A program made the position numbers and the translations under genes. DNA of 64,000 nucleotides, from contig JAECUM010001166.1 in assembly GCA_016617855.1 (NCBI GenBank), positions 62,001 to 126,000 of the forward strand, read 5' to 3'. Source of the stretch: Megalonaias nervosa (Eukaryota > Mollusca > Bivalvia > Unionida > Unionidae). The notes under the pieces were generated by a model, which was given only the letters and a program-made list of their open reading frames with translations, had not been told where the DNA came from and did no database searches. Shown piece by piece: positions 21,160-30,540 of the stretch (its first letter is position 1; every line of letters begins with the position of its first letter).

Positions 21160-21394
21160 TCAAAGTATTATTTTTTGGTCATAATATCGTTTTAATTCCC
21201 TGTATTGTTTTCCGCCACATTTTAAACACAATTGAGTTTTTCCTCTGACTCCAACACCGCATTGCACACATGGTATTGGTCCTGTAGTTCCATTTTTGCG
21301 CATGATTTCCACAGTATTCATTCACACACGATTTATTACAAGAAGAAGTATGTCCAATTTTGAGCCAAGCACATTTGTTTTTTGTTTCAAACAT
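21160..21394 (-). pseudogene. Small Cys-rich zinc-binding protein, frameshifted
   Basis: ATG 21394 opens a Cys/His-rich frame with C..W...GHTSSCNKSCVNEYCGNH. A second frame entered near 21290-21302 (the A5 run on the minus strand) continues with two further CxxC pairs and ends at TGA 21160-21162. Together they would form a protein of about 75 aa with two zinc knots. Reading straight on in the first frame loses the last Cys pairs. The function is unknown; DNA or RNA binding is likely for this shape. Confidence 0.55.
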
Positions 21395-21438
21395 TATATA
21401 TACACTAAAATTTTAATTTAAATATTTGTTTTAATTAT

Positions 21439-23194
21439 ATGGAGGAATTATCCGTTATTGAACCTTCCCCTGCTAGATTTGACCTTGACAGACTACCAGA
21501 ATATTAATTTAGTATTTCGATGCAGGATCTAGCTTTAACGAATGAAGATATAACTAAACGTATCCGTGAAGCCAAAAAAGAATTTCGTGACGATGGTACT
21601 GCTCATGCATGGTCAACATTCAGAGTTGGAAATGTTTTCAATATGAGGAAAAGTAATTATTAACCACCTTGATAATCAAAAATATTTTATTTTAATAAAA
21701 TTTATTGTAAATACAGATGATGATATCTGGATTATTCGTGATAAGCGTGATCCAGTACGTGTGCAGTCGGGAAGCAATATTGTTCTCTTAAATAACAGAT
21801 CCAAGCCCGGAATACTTACTGGTATAGACAGACTGTATTATGAGCGAGGGTATCCTGTGACCGCAGTTGTATATGCAATATATTCGCTGAATGATAAACC
21901 TGATGTTAAGAATCTTAAACCGATGAAACTGTCGAGAATAAACTGTGTAGCTGAACGAGTTACAGAACATTTTACAAATGCGATACGTGGTAATGGCCTA
22001 ACAGATTTAAGACGTAATAAAATAAACACATGGGCAGAAACAGTTAAAGATACCGGAGTGTCTATCAAAGATGTCGCTGAGCTAGAAAAGAAATTAAGAT
22101 TTCCAATAACAGTGAAGACGTTAACCGGAGAGATTTTATATAAACCAAAATACATAAAAAATGGAGCTCCGATAGACATAGTCGATCATAATTCGCATGC
22201 GTGGACCTCAGCAGTAACAATATTTCCACAAGATAGGACGGTTAAATTTTATGATGGTCATATACTTGATTTTATCAAAAATATCAGTAAAAGTGACCCT
22301 GTATCTGTGTGGTTGTTTCAAAGTTCAGAATACGAACATTACGGTCAGTTTGTACGGCCTAATGGTAATATTTACCGTACAGAATCTCTTCATGAAGAAA
22401 TGGAACATCTTGCGCTGAAATATACTTCAGACGATGTCAAAGTTAGACAATTATTAAATAATTATTTTGCCGTTTCATCAGTAGCTGCTCATTTCGCTCA
22501 GGAGAAAAATTCATGGAAACCGACACGATCGGAATTTCTTGATGATGTCCGGAATAGCTGTATAGAATATGGACACGGTGGATTATGGAACACCAAATAC
22601 AACCATAGTGACGTTATCTCTGTTGATATGGCAGCGTGTTATCCTGGAAGTTTTCTTGGATATGGGGAATGTTCTAGATACTTTAAGAAATTTGGACATC
22701 CATCACACGAGATGACCAAGGTTTCGATAAACGGATCCCTACCAGATTTTGATCTAACAGGATTTGCGTGTGTAGAATCATTCGAGTTTGCACAAAATCT
22801 TCATCCTATCAACTATATTTGGTTTGGAAGACATTTTTCAGAGAAATACTGGGTACCGTTAGTGCTGCTGCGGTATATGATTGATGTTGGAATTTTAATA
22901 TCGTTGAGAGTAACTGAAGCGATTATATCGTATCGTCTGCAGAAGCAAGTTTGGTTACCGGAACCTGTCGATGATGCCAGGAAAGAATTCCTTGATCTTG
23001 ACGAAGATGACTGTAAATGCAGGGACGATGAAAAACTTGCAAAAGATCTTGGTAGAAAGATAATCGGCAAGTTTACTCAAGGTAGTTCATACGATTATAA
23101 ACGACACTGTACAAGATTGATTATGGACAATGTTGAACTAGATTTTATAATCGCTGATACAACGGAAAAAAAATACGTTTGTAAACCGATGTAA
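21439..23194 (+). pseudogene. Family B DNA polymerase, N-terminal and palm part
   Basis: Coding sequence begins at ATG 21439 or ATG 21520. An in-frame TAA lies between them at 21505-21507. After a probable 64-bp intron the frame continues to a stop at 23192-23194. Polymerase motif A is seen as SVDMAACYPG at about 22620. A motif B-like GRKIIGKFTQGSS lies at about 23050. Motif C is in the next frame (see 23195-24581). I see no convincing 3'-5' exonuclease motifs in the N-terminal 280 residues. The frame is lost in an A8 run at about 23166-23173. This class of polymerase copies Polinton genomes, probably with a protein primer (family knowledge). Confidence 0.85.
21653..21716 (+). other. Probable spliceosomal intron in the polymerase gene
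   Basis: The 64-bp segment starts with gtaatt and ends with aaatacag. It contains an attaac branch-site-like motif and three in-frame stops. Removing it joins two open frames in phase 1, giving a continuous polymerase N-terminus. Without removal, the upstream exon stops at once. Confidence 0.6.
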
Positions 23195-24581
23195 TGCTTA
23201 TTTATCAGACGGGACCAAACTAGGTACGATTGTGAGCTATATTGATGGCGATTCACCGCAGTTCACTCATTTAAGATCTTCGATGTTGGCATATGTTTCA
23301 ATAAATCTGTTGTCAATGATAAATAGATTTCCTAATGATGCTGTCAGAGTTGCTACGGATTCATTTTATATACATAAAAAATATACAGATTTGTTAAAAC
23401 CGCTGCTTGGTAATGGTGAATGGGGGACATGGAGAATAAAACAAGAGAATATACTTAGCTATTCTGAATCTGCAGACGTTGAAATTATGGAGAAATATTA
23501 CAAAAATAATAATCAAGAATCAAAGTCATCTGCACCATCTGTATACGATCCTGTAGCTAGACATAAGACTGTTTATCTTAACGGATGCGGTGGTTCAGAT
23601 AAAACAACTCGTGCGATTAACTTATTTATGAATAATAGTTCAGATATAATCGTTTTAACACCTACACATAAATTAGCCAGGGAAATAAAAGAACGAGGAG
23701 TAAAATCATGTACATACCATAGTTTCTTTAGATGGTGCGGAGACACATGGACTTCTGAGAGAATGGGTGAAAAATATATACCTAAGTATATTATATGGGA
23801 CGAGATATGCACGGTGTCGTTAGAAATATTAAAAGTATTTCTTGAATGGTTGTTATTAAAGAATACTGCTGTGATAATGTGTGGTGATCATGGTCAACCA
23901 CCACCTTTTATTGGACAATCTCTACATGAATGGCTGAAGAATAATGTAGATTATTATGAAGAAATAAATGATGACCGTAGAGCCATTGATGAACCGCTGA
24001 AGGAGTTTAAAAGATTAATCAGACTGCAGCCAGATAAAATACAATGTGAAATAATGCGAGGAGTAATTCCAGAAACTACGATGAGTGATTTTTTAAATTT
24101 ATGGAGACCCGCTGATTTGATAGTCGCAAGTAGAAAGATAGTTCGTGATGAGCTACATGAGAAATTATTTACGTTACACAAAGAAAAATTTTCAGATCTA
24201 CCTGTACCTTTGTGTTATCGCCCAGCGGACACTCGACGGCAAAATATCGAAGTGGAAATTCCTGGTGCATTGGTTCCACCAAGGGTACAGAATCTCGTCT
24301 TGAATGATATTGTTTTGGTTGCTATTGATGTTGTTGAATGCGCATTGAATATGGATAAATCTCCATGGACGTTAGGATACGCTATAACGATTCACTCATC
24401 TCAAGGATTAACTATTTCTGATACAAATATCTGGATTGTAGATGATCGGATTGAATGGTCGAATTTAGTCTATCTTGCAGTTTCTCGAGTCAGAAGAATA
24501 TCTCAACTACATAGGGTTATTATAGATTACGTGATAACTGAGGAAATCACTAATGACACTGCTGCAATAAAGAAAAATTAG
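23195..24581 (+). pseudogene. Polymerase C-terminal palm fused to an SF1 helicase
   Basis: The frame is open from upstream of GTG 23232 to TAG 24579-24581. It begins with polymerase motif C, AVRVATDSFYI, at about 23345-23375, then a helicase domain follows without a stop. The helicase P-loop is GCGGSDKTT at about 23583. Motif II is IIWDEI at about 23791. Motif III is MCGDHGQPPPF. Motif V/VI-like sequences are TIHSSQG and LAVSRVRRIS near the C-terminus. These fit Pif1/RecD-type SF1 helicases. The final P-loop Gly is replaced by Asp (GAT at 23598-23600), which should disable ATP binding. An upstream A8 frameshift separates it from the polymerase frame. Confidence 0.85.
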
Positions 24582-24898
24582 CGGGTTATAAGCAATGTGA
24601 CAAAAAAAATAAGCGTGACTTTGATATTGATGCTGAATTTATTATAACGCTAAAACAACGACAGAATAATGACTGTGCAAGCTGTAACTGTAAGATGCTA
24701 TGGCAGTATTCGAATAATAATCCAAGACAATTTACCGTAGATAGAATTAATAGCGATCTAGGTCACACACGTGATAATGTGATGCTGACCTGTCTTGAAT
24801 GCAATCGACGTAGACGTTCTGGTTATGTAATTGTATGTGGTGGTAATTATGTATCCGCAGGAATTACTTGTAATTGTTCACGTACAAATCCACGCTGA
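24557..24898 (+). pseudogene. HNH nuclease domain following the helicase, probably its original C-terminus
   Basis: This frame is open from 24557, just before the helicase stop, to TGA 24896-24898. It carries a treble-clef HNH domain: CASCNCKM, then DRINSDLGHTRDNVMLTC, then CLECNRRR. No ATG precedes the zinc motif except one inside the domain at 24695. A one-base slip in the aaagaaaaatta tract would connect it to the helicase. I infer a polymerase-helicase-HNH multidomain protein that is now split. A separate gene is the alternative. Confidence 0.7.
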
Positions 24899-25802
24899 GG
24901 GGCTGTAGAATCTAGTCTGTAGATTGCAGGTCTTCCAGTAGATCTAACTATGTCAGAAATTGTATGTGTAGTAACGCTCCAGACAGGATCGGTTGCTCTT
25001 TTTTTACCACCCTCAAGTTCCCCAGGCTCATATAAATATCTTACAGTTACATTACCTAATATTGGTCGAGGTTGTTGTTTATCGCTACGGGCTATATATT
25101 TTTTTTGTAATCGCATTAGAAGGTTTCATGGAAGTTGCACGAGTAATTTCATTATTTAGTGCAGATATTACACTTGGTAACCTTGCAACCCATTCACGAG
25201 ATCTCTCTCCGGACTTAAAGTCGGTAGATATTTCCTTTGCGTATTGATATCCAAATAACCGCTCAGCAAGTGTTCTATTAAATCGTTCAACGATTGCCTG
25301 ATCACGATGAATTTCAGTATGTCCTCGTCTGATTTTAACGTTATGTCGCTTCATCAATGATGATACTGCACCAAGAAATTCTTTACCAGGATCAACCTGT
25401 AATAAGTGTGGCCATCGCAAAGGTCCTCGCTGATAAATTCGCTCGAACGCAGATGCAACTTCAGATGCTGTCTATGTTGATAATGGTTCCGCTTCTTTAT
25501 ATCTACTCGCAAGGTCAACGACAGTTAATGCGTATTTGTACGTGCGTGATTTTCGTCCACGTGTTTTAATAGTATCGTGCGGTAAAAAAAAAAATATCTG
25601 CTTGATGAACTTCATTAGGGACACTAAGATCAAAATGTGCGCATTGAATTTTTTTAGGTGGTGGTAGATAAATCTGCCATATTGCCTGTCATGCTAACCA
25701 CGCTGCAGCGACATTACGTGAGACTTTTGCTGCTTCGGAAAGTTTAGTAATAGCTGCTTTGCCACTCCAATATCCTCTCGGGGAATAATAAACAGATTCC
25801 AT
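24847..25802 (-). pseudogene. Polinton-type DDE integrase (RVE family), broken
   Basis: Reading leftward from ATG 25802-25800, the N-terminal helical part is cut by TGA 25691-25689. The first catalytic Asp lies in HQAD near 25610. A frameshift falls in the A11 run at 25584-25594, and a TAG at 25474-25472. The second Asp is in LLQVDPGKEF near 25395, and the Glu is in IVERFNRTL near 25290. A second frameshift in the T8 run at 25099-25106 leads into the chromodomain/SH3-like C-terminus, which ends at 24847. The DDE set and the C-terminal VRYLYEPGELEGGKKR segment fit retrovirus-like Polinton integrases. It inserts the element into host DNA. Confidence 0.88.
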
Positions 25803-25818
25803 TATATTAGTTATATAA

Positions 25819-26319
25819 TTAATTACCAGCCCCTAGCATTATTTTACTTTTCATAGCAGTTTTTACTAGAAAACTAGCGAGTTTTTCTCTGAGAGATTTA
25901 TTAGGTATAGAATTTAACGCATGAATCAATTTTACATCTGCGATATGCCGTTGTTGTAAATCTTTACTTTTATACGCAACATCATGAACATGACACGCTT
26001 GATCAATCTTATTTACTGGATGCTCTCCTGGTCTAGGTTGATCTTGATCATCAAGTCGGATATCAAGTCGGGTTCCAGGACCACAATAATTATATCCAAG
26101 AAGGTGTTTCTCACCGGGGTATTTAGCCCATGGGGTTCCTGGTAATTTCCCTAATGAAGCGGCTATATCTCCACCTGTCTTTGATGAAATAAATTTATAT
26201 TTTTTTGTGCCACATTTTACACATTTACCTGTAATTGCACGTCTTTTATTTTTTGTTGTTATTGTTGTTAATTCGGCAGTAGGTGTAAATACTCTCCATC
26301 GAACACAATATAGACTCAT
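25819..26319 (-). CDS. Phospholipase A2-domain virion protein (parvovirus VP1-like)
   Basis: An intact 166-aa ORF, divergent from the ATPase gene by 12 bases and next to the integrase. A basic N-terminal part has a single CxxC pair. The PLA2 domain at about 70-140 has a Ca-binding-loop motif, YCGPGT, and the catalytic signature DQACHVHDVAY (His112, Asp113). Phospholipases of this type in parvovirus capsids open endosomal membranes. A similar role in the virion is inferred here. The C-terminus is helical, with a short MLGAGN end. It is one of the few non-virion-block genes with no lesion. Confidence 0.85.
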   Translation of the reverse strand: MSLYCVRWRVFTPTAELTTITTKNKRRAITGKCVKCGTKKYKFISSKTGGDIAASLGKLPGTPWAKYPGEKHLLGYNYCGPGTRLDIRLDDQDQPRPGEHPVNKIDQACHVHDVAYKSKDLQQRHIADVKLIHALNSIPNKSLREKLASFLVKTAMKSKIMLGAGN

Positions 26320-26331
26320 GTTATTAATGAT

Positions 26332-26991
26332 ATGGATATAATTGATTTTTCAGCAACACGGAAACAAGAACCAGTAAAGCACCATCCAGCGCTTCCGAAT
26401 TCTATCAGAATGATAATAATAGGTCCATCTGGATCTGGTAAAACGCAATTATTGCTTAATATAATAATGCGATGGCTCAAGTGGGATAGGTTATATTTGG
26501 TAGCACCATCTGTAGATGATCAGCGGTGTTATGGGGTACTTAAAGATTTTAATAAAAATGCAAAGATATTGGATAATGATGTTATTGATTTTATTACCGA
26601 TATAGATGAGGCACCATCTGTAGATGATCTAGATGGACTTATTAATAATTTAGTAGTGTACGATGATGTTATGTTGGATAAACAATCCAATCCAGCTAGA
26701 ATATTTTCTCGAGGTAGACATAAAAATACTGATGTGATTTATGTTACACAACGATATACGCAGATACCTAAGGTAATTAGAGACAACTGCAATATTTTGG
26801 TTGTGTTTAATGGAGTAGATAATTATACCCTGCAGAATATTTACTATACTTGGTGTTCAGGGGACATGGACATGATTAAATTTAAAAACTTCTTTTCAAA
26901 AGCACAAGCTGTTCCGTTCGGATTTATAACGATAAATTTACATGATCCAAGATCTAGATATCGTGTAGGTCTGGATAAAATCTTTGGTTAG
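26332..26991 (+). CDS. A32/FtsK-HerA-type genome-packaging ATPase
   Basis: A 219-aa intact ORF ending one base before the right terminal repeat. Walker A is GPSGSGKT at residues 31-38, and Walker B is LVVYDDV at about 107-113. A downstream VIYVTQRY at about 134-141 matches the sensor-like segment typical of the family. This ATPase class pumps DNA into capsids in Polintons and large DNA viruses. The start at 26332 follows the divergent phospholipase promoter region closely. It has no stop or frameshift. Confidence 0.92.
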   Translation: MDIIDFSATRKQEPVKHHPALPNSIRMIIIGPSGSGKTQLLLNIIMRWLKWDRLYLVAPSVDDQRCYGVLKDFNKNAKILDNDVIDFITDIDEAPSVDDLDGLINNLVVYDDVMLDKQSNPARIFSRGRHKNTDVIYVTQRYTQIPKVIRDNCNILVVFNGVDNYTLQNIYYTWCSGDMDMIKFKNFFSKAQAVPFGFITINLHDPRSRYRVGLDKIFG

Positions 26992-27270
26992 TTTATAACA
27001 GCAGAGCGTGGACGACAAAAATTGAATGACCCGGTGCTGATATACTCGAAGGGTACCATAATACTGGAGACCAATTAGAGAAAATGTCATCGATAGAACC
27101 GTTAAATCGCAAAAATAAGGGCTCAGAAAAGTTGTAGGGTCCACCCTCTCTGATATACTCGAAGGGTATCATAATACTGGAGATCAATTAGAGAAAATGT
27201 CATCGATAGAACCGTTAAATTGCAAAAATGAGGGCTCAGAAAAGTTGTAGGGTCCACCCTCTCTGCTGCT
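26992..27270 (-). repeat. Right terminal inverted repeat with internal duplication
   Basis: It matches the left repeat in inverse orientation but is 112 bp longer. A 113-bp block (27037-27149) is repeated at 27150-27262 with about ten differences. The left repeat has this block only once. Small ORFs read here are repeat shadows. Confidence 0.93.
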
Positions 27271-27679
27271 TACCCCCTTTTTCCCATAGAGAACTGGTTA
27301 GTAAGGATAAGTGTCGGATTATAAGTATGTGTGATAGTTATCATACCATACTTCCTTTGCCAGGAAATTAGTTTGATCGAAAATATATATTGGTCATCAT
27401 ACAATGCCGTGTCATACCACATTTGCACTGGTTTGTAAGGGTGAGTTTTAGAATGCAAGTCCGTGTCTGTCATTTTATGATATAATAAACTTTGCTCTCT
27501 AGATACTGGTTTGCAAAGATGGATATTGGTTTGTAAGAAGGACAGTTGGTTACAATACCAGACTATTCACCTTGTCCTATACATTAGTCTGCAAATGTAT
27601 GTATATTGGATTTTAAGTATGAGTGTTTGTAAGGATGGATGTTGCCCATTTTGGAGGTGTTGTGTAGATACATCATTAT
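27271..27679. other. Right flank of the element
   Basis: AT-rich DNA with a loose repetition of gatggatattggtttgtaag-like words at about 27510-27640. No gene was recognised. The bases next to the element end (tacccc) do not repeat those left of 11421. Confidence 0.35.
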
Positions 27680-27810
27680 CGTGCTAATTACGAATACCGC
27701 ACACGTGTATACACGCAAGTCCAGTGCTTGTGAAAGTTACCAACAGGTATCCATACAAGAAGATAGACACGTGGGGCAAAAGACTGTTGATTCCTCCTCC
27801 TTTGATGATA
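27680..27810 (+). repeat. Inverted repeat, left member (flanks the second element relic)
   Basis: The reverse complement aligns to 32945-33060, sharing tcttttgcccca and gttggtaactttcaca. One reading frame is conserved in both copies (ESYQQV and GQK..VD), so it may come from a coding exon rather than a terminal repeat. Confidence 0.6.
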
Positions 27811-28199
27811 GTAATATTCATTGTCCTTTTTAGGAAGTTGAGACTCACCTGTAAGATCAACCCCATAGATATTTTGGAATATTTTTTTTTTCTTCATAGA
27901 ACCATAATGTTATCTATGTATGGTTTGGCCTTTTTTCACCTTGTTTTCTATGAATATCAACAACTTTCTGAAAATCAGTCCTCACAGGATTGTATTATTT
28001 AGTCTTTTTAATCCAGACCATTCTTTCAATAACCATCCATCACATTTCCTATTGATGGAACTCTTGTGTATCTGCAGGTATTTCCCGCTCCAACATGTAC
28101 TATTTTATTTCTTTTGGGCCAAGTACATCATATGCAAATTTTAAAGCATTGATAAATATTTGCTTCCGTGCTATTTTATTAATTTCCTGAACTGATGTT
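27811..28199. other. Non-coding stretch
   Basis: A T-rich run lies near 27880-27893. Nothing else was identified. Confidence 0.3.
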
Positions 28200-28490
28200 T
28201 CCAACTTCGATCGGTACTCAGATCTTTCTTGTTATGAAAGATTTGCAGGTGCAAGCCCCCTAACCTTTTTTGAATTTGCTTTAATTGTGCTGGCGCACGC
28301 CTGATCGGACCAGATTGTTGTTGTCTTCCCATCGTCGCTGCAGTGGTTTCCGCGACTTTGTTTTTTTTTTTTTTTTTCTTCAGTTTCTACGGTCCTAGCG
28401 ACAATTTCTTTATTTGGATTGATCAGTGGTGCTTTTCTTCAGAGACCATTATGAGGTCTTCTCGTGCGTTTTGTCTAGACTGTAACATAT
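28200..28490 (-). pseudogene. Possible helical-protein relic, weakly like the element's first ORF
   Basis: On the minus strand a broken frame reads as a charged, Ala/Thr/Gln-rich helical segment (PLINPNKEIVARTVETEE, then an A17 run, then KVAETTAATMGRQQQSG). Composition and pattern recall the coiled-coil protein at 11617-12405. The match is weak and the strand is opposite to the other relic genes, so it may be coincidence or an inverted fragment. Confidence 0.22.
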
Positions 28491-28579
28491 ATATGACACT
28501 TTAACGATCGGCTATAATATTATGAATCAGTTCATCGTGTTTGCCAACAGCTCTGCGGCTTTGCTCTCCATACTCTGTT

Positions 28580-28764
28580 ATAAGGTGTCGGGTCAGAAAG
28601 GACCGGTACGAAAAAGGCCTGGGTTAAAAATGTCCGGTCCAGAAAGGCCGGTAATGGGTCAAAAAGGACCAGGACGGAAAAGGCCCGGGATAAAAAGGAC
28701 GTTCAAAAGAGTGTTCAATAATATTAATAATAATAATAAGAAGAAGAAGAAGAAGAAGAAGAAG
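28580..28764 (+). repeat. Degenerate minisatellite followed by (AAG)n
   Basis: A GGTCAGAAAGGACCGG-like unit recurs four to five times at about 28588-28690 and reads as Lys-Arg-Pro-Gly-rich peptides. It is followed by (AAT)n and (AAG)n at 28725-28764. Confidence 0.7.
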
Positions 28765-28782
28765 TAAAAGAATAATGAAGAA

Positions 28783-28872
28783 AAAAAAAAAGCACACGCA
28801 GATTTCCTTTTATGACAGCTTTTGTACAAAAAAAAGCACACGCAGATTTCCTTTTATGACAGCTTTTGTACA
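28783..28872. repeat. 44-bp tandem duplication
   Basis: Two identical copies of agcacacgcagatttcctt...cttttgtac, each preceded by an A run. Confidence 0.9.
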
Positions 28873-29465
28873 ATACCCATATCTATTCACTTCTTAGTCA
28901 ATGGCATTATTTACATATATTGCTAAAACATTAAGCTGCAAAATATGAAGCACTAGTCAGCGAGGGTTAATACCAAGACTCAAGTAAACCACTGATAGTA
29001 AACATCAGATCTTTGCAGATTATACAGATTGTAGTACCGGTATCAGGAAAGAATCAGCGATCGCATTGTGCCTTGCACACTTCCTTTACCTCTTTTTTGT
29101 CTCATAATTATTTAATATGTCTCAAAATTTTGATAATCCCAATTGAGACGCGAATACAAGTCTCTGCAATAACAACTCGTTCTCATGCCTCCAGTCTCAA
29201 CAGAGCTTGGTGTGTCAAGATTTTAACAGTTGTCTCACATGCTTATATCAAGGAAAAGCTTTCTCTAATCGTATATCCCGTGCATAAACTTTTTTCTTAT
29301 ATTTTTTTTTTTTTTTTTTTTGGTTTGTTTGTTATTTATTCTACCAGGACTTGAGACTGCAATCGCTTTAATCCTGTCTACTATTTCATTTACCTCTGTG
29401 TCTTAGTGGTTGTACACACAAACATCAATATGAGTTAAGATATTAGACAAAACCAATAATATATA
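28873..29465. other. Spacer before the second element relic
   Basis: AT-rich with a T20-type run near 29300-29322. I recognise no gene. Confidence 0.35.
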
Positions 29466-29972
29466 GATAATGGCCAGTTCGAAGATACATCTGATCCCAC
29501 GTTTGACAAGGGTCTGCCTGTATTGATATATCGAGGCTAAAGAGATTTTCAGTATTATTCATATCAAGCTATGGACCTTCATCAACAACAAATATAATTA
29601 TAAATGCAGAACATGTCTAAGGCTTGGGAGGGGGTGCATGTGAGGCTTTCTTGGAAATAGAGTGGAACTTACACAGAACGATAATAGACGACAATAACAA
29701 TTATCGTAATGATGCCGAGTTGGATTTGTCAATAACGGTATCATGGCATTATCCAACAGCTCACGTTATTTCATCGATGGAAAGGAAATCGAAGCATTTC
29801 TCGACAATGCTGACATTGCCACAACGATTTTCACACTCGCTAGATACAATAATGATTACGCAAAATTCGCTGGCTCAACTATGATGTTTATTAAAGATAT
29901 ATCCAATCATGCAGATCGTAAAATGTATATTATTGGAAAGGTCAGAAACGCGGCAGGAAATGTTAAAACGTA
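29466..29972 (+). pseudogene. Decayed Polinton major capsid protein fragment
   Basis: The first 130 bases weakly follow the N-terminus of the capsid gene at 13257 (SDPTFDKGLPVL; QYYSYQA), with stops and frame changes. From 29725 the frame VGFVNNGIMALSN runs on and matches residues 87-170 of the intact copy at roughly half identity by eye. It ends abruptly at 29972, so the rest of the capsid gene and the pVI-like gene are deleted. Confidence 0.88.
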
Positions 29973-29977
29973 ATAAC

Positions 29978-30192
29978 ACCCAAACATTTATTTTATTTTG
30001 ACTCGTGTGGGCTTTCATCTCCAATGAAGTCATTATTTAACGATTCGCCCTCTACCGCTATTGTATTAAACTCTTTCATTACAAACTCAGTTGAACGGGC
30101 CAAAATGTGGTCATCCTATTGTTAATGCGTTTCATACTCACTGGTGGCAAGGCTTCGTCAGTACCAACGCAAGTGCTTGTTGATTTTACATT
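29978..30192 (+). pseudogene. Decayed adenain-type protease fragment
   Basis: It reads FYFDSCGL near 29993, like the Asp-containing segment YFDSYGL of the intact protease. After a frame change it reads QLNGPKCGHPIVNAF at about 30090, carrying the expected Cys-Gly. The His part is missing. Order (after capsid, before fibre) is as in the complete element. Confidence 0.75.
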
Positions 30193-30216
30193 AAAGTACA
30201 CTTAACGGTATACAAA

Positions 30217-30540
30217 ATGACTACGAATATTTACGGACGTGAGCCAGCCCGGTATGTTGCTGTTGTGGATCCGAACATGTATGCAACCAAAGCAGATATG
30301 ACTGAGTTTACCGGCCAGGTTGTTGTTGGTGTTGACCCAGGCGAGCTTTGTGATTTTTTAAGACTAAACTTGAGAACTGATACATCCAAAGTGGACATTT
30401 AAAAATACTATCGTGTTAAAAATAGATTTGCCTGAGTTTGTCAGCCGGGCTGGTGTTGACTAAGGCGAACTTGTAATTTTCCAAGATAAAACTGAAAAAT
30501 TACAAATGTCTAACGTGGCCATTCAAGATATTGTAGCGAT
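30217..30540 (+). pseudogene. Decayed fibre-like protein, N-terminal fragment
   Basis: ATG 30217 opens NIYGREPARYVAVVDPNMYAT, which parallels the start of the fibre gene at 15635 (DIYGRFRN...KYAT). The first stop is at 30400-30402. A second similar segment at about 30449-30540 reads GELVIFQDK and LQMSNVAIQDIV after a stop, parallel to VVVFQDKQGRLKTSNIQLTDVI. No shaft or head survives. Confidence 0.8.

Larger units (their letters stand above)
11421..27270. mobile_element. Polinton/Maverick (adintovirus-like) endogenous element
   Basis: A 15.85-kb unit bounded by inverted repeats beginning agcagcagagagggtggac. It encodes the marker set of Polintons: family B DNA polymerase, DDE integrase, adenain-type protease, A32/FtsK packaging ATPase, double-jelly-roll capsid protein and penton-like protein. 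It also has a fibre-like protein, a pVI-like protein, a phospholipase A2 protein and HNH nucleases. Virion genes are plus-strand and nearly back to back; integrase and phospholipase are minus-strand. Several genes carry stops or homopolymer frameshifts, so this copy is probably not active. Such elements replicate by protein-primed synthesis and integrate through their integrase; that is family knowledge and is not shown here. Confidence 0.93.

Noticed and set aside
21838..22179. Minus-strand ORF inside the polymerase gene
   Set aside because: It is antisense to conserved polymerase sequence and has no motif.
26938..27187. Two minus-strand ORFs next to the ATPase gene
   Set aside because: They lie in the duplicated terminal repeat and have no motif. 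The same peptide is also read from the left repeat.
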